Positions 61,724 through 64,000 of a stretch of 64,000 bases of DNA are shown in pieces. Under the pieces are notes generated by a model. That model saw nothing but the letters and a program-made list of their open reading frames with translations. It made no database searches and was not told where the DNA came from. Source of the DNA: Trileptium ribeirensis. Taxonomy: Eukaryota; Nematoda; Enoplea; Enoplida; Thoracostomopsidae. Within the stretch, counting starts at the first letter, position 1, and the number at the start of each line of letters is the position of its first letter. Location: the NCBI GenBank assembly GCA_030248225.1, contig JASANE010010009.1, forward strand, positions 51,073 to 115,072, in the 5' to 3' direction. Both the position numbers and the translations under genes were made by a program.

Positions 61724-62015
61724 GAGTGCATTAGGGAAGAATATGACACTTCCCTGCACTCGTACTTAAACCCTTGTTTGATGACGCGGGCGTTTTCGGC
61801 CTGACCCCCCCAATTTTTGCAGTGACCCCCAAAAAATCTGGGGGATCGAGTTATAAGCAGCTACTGGTTCGACCAACCCCCCTCCCAAAAAAATTGGGGG
61901 TCTGATTTACTCCCCCAAAAACACTTGGGGGGTCGGGTCGAAAACGCCCGCGTCATCAAAAAGGGTTTATATGTGAGTGCATGGAAGTGACATACTCTTC
62001 CCTAATGCACTTTTG
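61724..62015. mobile_element. GC-cored foldback element, copy 2 (HMX intron 3)
   Basis: Same family as 51,182. The arms begin GAGTGCATTAGGGAAGA and contain GACACTTCCCTGCACTC, then TTTGATGACGCGGGCGTTTT on the left, with the complement on the right. The interior has several CCCCCC(A)/TTGGGGG blocks (61,803-61,930) that form a long GC palindrome. Interior sequence differs from copy 1 while the arms are conserved, so the two copies were not made by one another recently. Confidence 0.9.
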
Positions 62016-62577
62016 ATGTAATTAATTGTATTTGCCTGGTATGTACCCAATTCGGTCGGCACTAATGGACTGAAATTTGGAAAATCACGTTTTCAAATTA
62101 TAACGATCTCGATTTAAAAATTAAATCATGGTTTATATTTAAAGAAGCATCGGTGTTTATGGCCATTGAGAGAATATATAATTATGCTATCGGTTCTAAA
62201 GGGTGCTCAAAATCGCAGTAACGTTGCTATAACGTAAATTCATTGCTGACTCTCATTGGGAATGTGAATATTTTTCAGAAAGCAACCCTCTGAAGCCTCA
62301 AAATTATCAAGGCATCTTAGAAACCAAACAAATGAACGCATACATGTTGTAAGCGAAGTGGCCATGAGATTGCCATCGAAAATAGAGTAGGGCAACATTA
62401 AAAATTGTTGGCAGAATATATTTGACGAGACAGCGTTGGTTATAATTTTAGGTTATATCGACTGTCAGACTTTATTAAAAACTATTCAACAGGGTACCGA
62501 GACGTTGTCACATCTTCGCACCTATCGAGAAATAATGATGCAAATTAAGTAAGACCATTTTAAGTGCTACCGATCAG

Positions 62578-62640
62578 TTATAATTTAAATTAAATTCAAT
62601 TTAAATTTAATTTAAATTAAAGTTATAATTTAAACTATCT
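62578..62640. repeat. AT-only palindromic stretch
   Basis: TTATAATTTAAATTAAATTC is followed by its near mirror complement, ending AAGTTATAATTTAA. The tract can form a cruciform. It sits about 80 bp upstream of HMX exon 4. Confidence 0.6.
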
Positions 62641-62687
62641 TCACATTGCTGAGCTATGAACTGATTTATGACATTTGTTAAAAATAG

Positions 62688-64000
<1,313 letters not shown>

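Overview
The window is animal nuclear DNA. It is AT-rich, gene-poor and full of decayed transposons, and its one confident gene is spliced across large introns. That gene is an HMX (NKL-class, Nkx5-type) homeobox gene on the + strand, starting at 48,518 and running off the right edge. The host is probably an invertebrate bilaterian with a moderately large, repeat-rich genome. I cannot name the phylum. Nothing bacterial or viral (operons, ribosome-binding sites, CRISPR) is present, and most open frames in the window are short, random frames in AT-rich DNA.

Left 48 kb (1-48,450): no host gene that I can support. The blocks I recognise, left to right, are: a GC-richer degenerate block (707-2,700); two foldback elements sharing arms (4,240-4,385 and 7,082-7,219, with a decayed third at 32,900-33,030); GC-walled, A-tract elements (3,125, 9,742, 14,680 and 46,440, with a fifth at 58,080); a 179-bp tandem duplication beside a hAT-like transposase remnant (10,389-11,114); a nearly full-length but dead LINE on the - strand (11,316-14,640); three truncated RT fragments that may be one other LINE family (15,240-15,850 -, 39,490-40,220 +, 46,980-48,115 +); a tRNA-derived SINE (about 16,270-16,505 -); hAT-like and Harbinger-like MITEs (20,432-20,602 and 23,204-23,434); a Ty3/gypsy pol remnant on the - strand (24,490-26,430); a 52-bp satellite of 17 units (37,374-38,258); and a 209-bp direct duplication (45,921-46,338).

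Right 15.5 kb (48,450-64,000): the HMX gene. Four coding exons are predicted, at 48,518-49,541, 50,541-50,924, 58,608-58,848 and 62,720-62,803, and their splice phases agree at every junction (1-1, 1-1, 2-2). Exon 1 carries an Eh1-like Groucho-binding motif. Exons 3 and 4 encode homeodomain residues 1-52. The rest of the homeodomain and the C-terminus lie beyond the window. The 7.7-kb and 3.9-kb introns hold two copies of a GC-cored foldback element, a 504-bp element bounded by TTAA, a decayed 32-bp minisatellite, and a dead RNase-H-bearing LINE that is itself interrupted by a minisatellite-rich insertion.

I found no convincing new biological system. The most distinctive unexplained material is the GC-walled A-tract element family and the foldback families.
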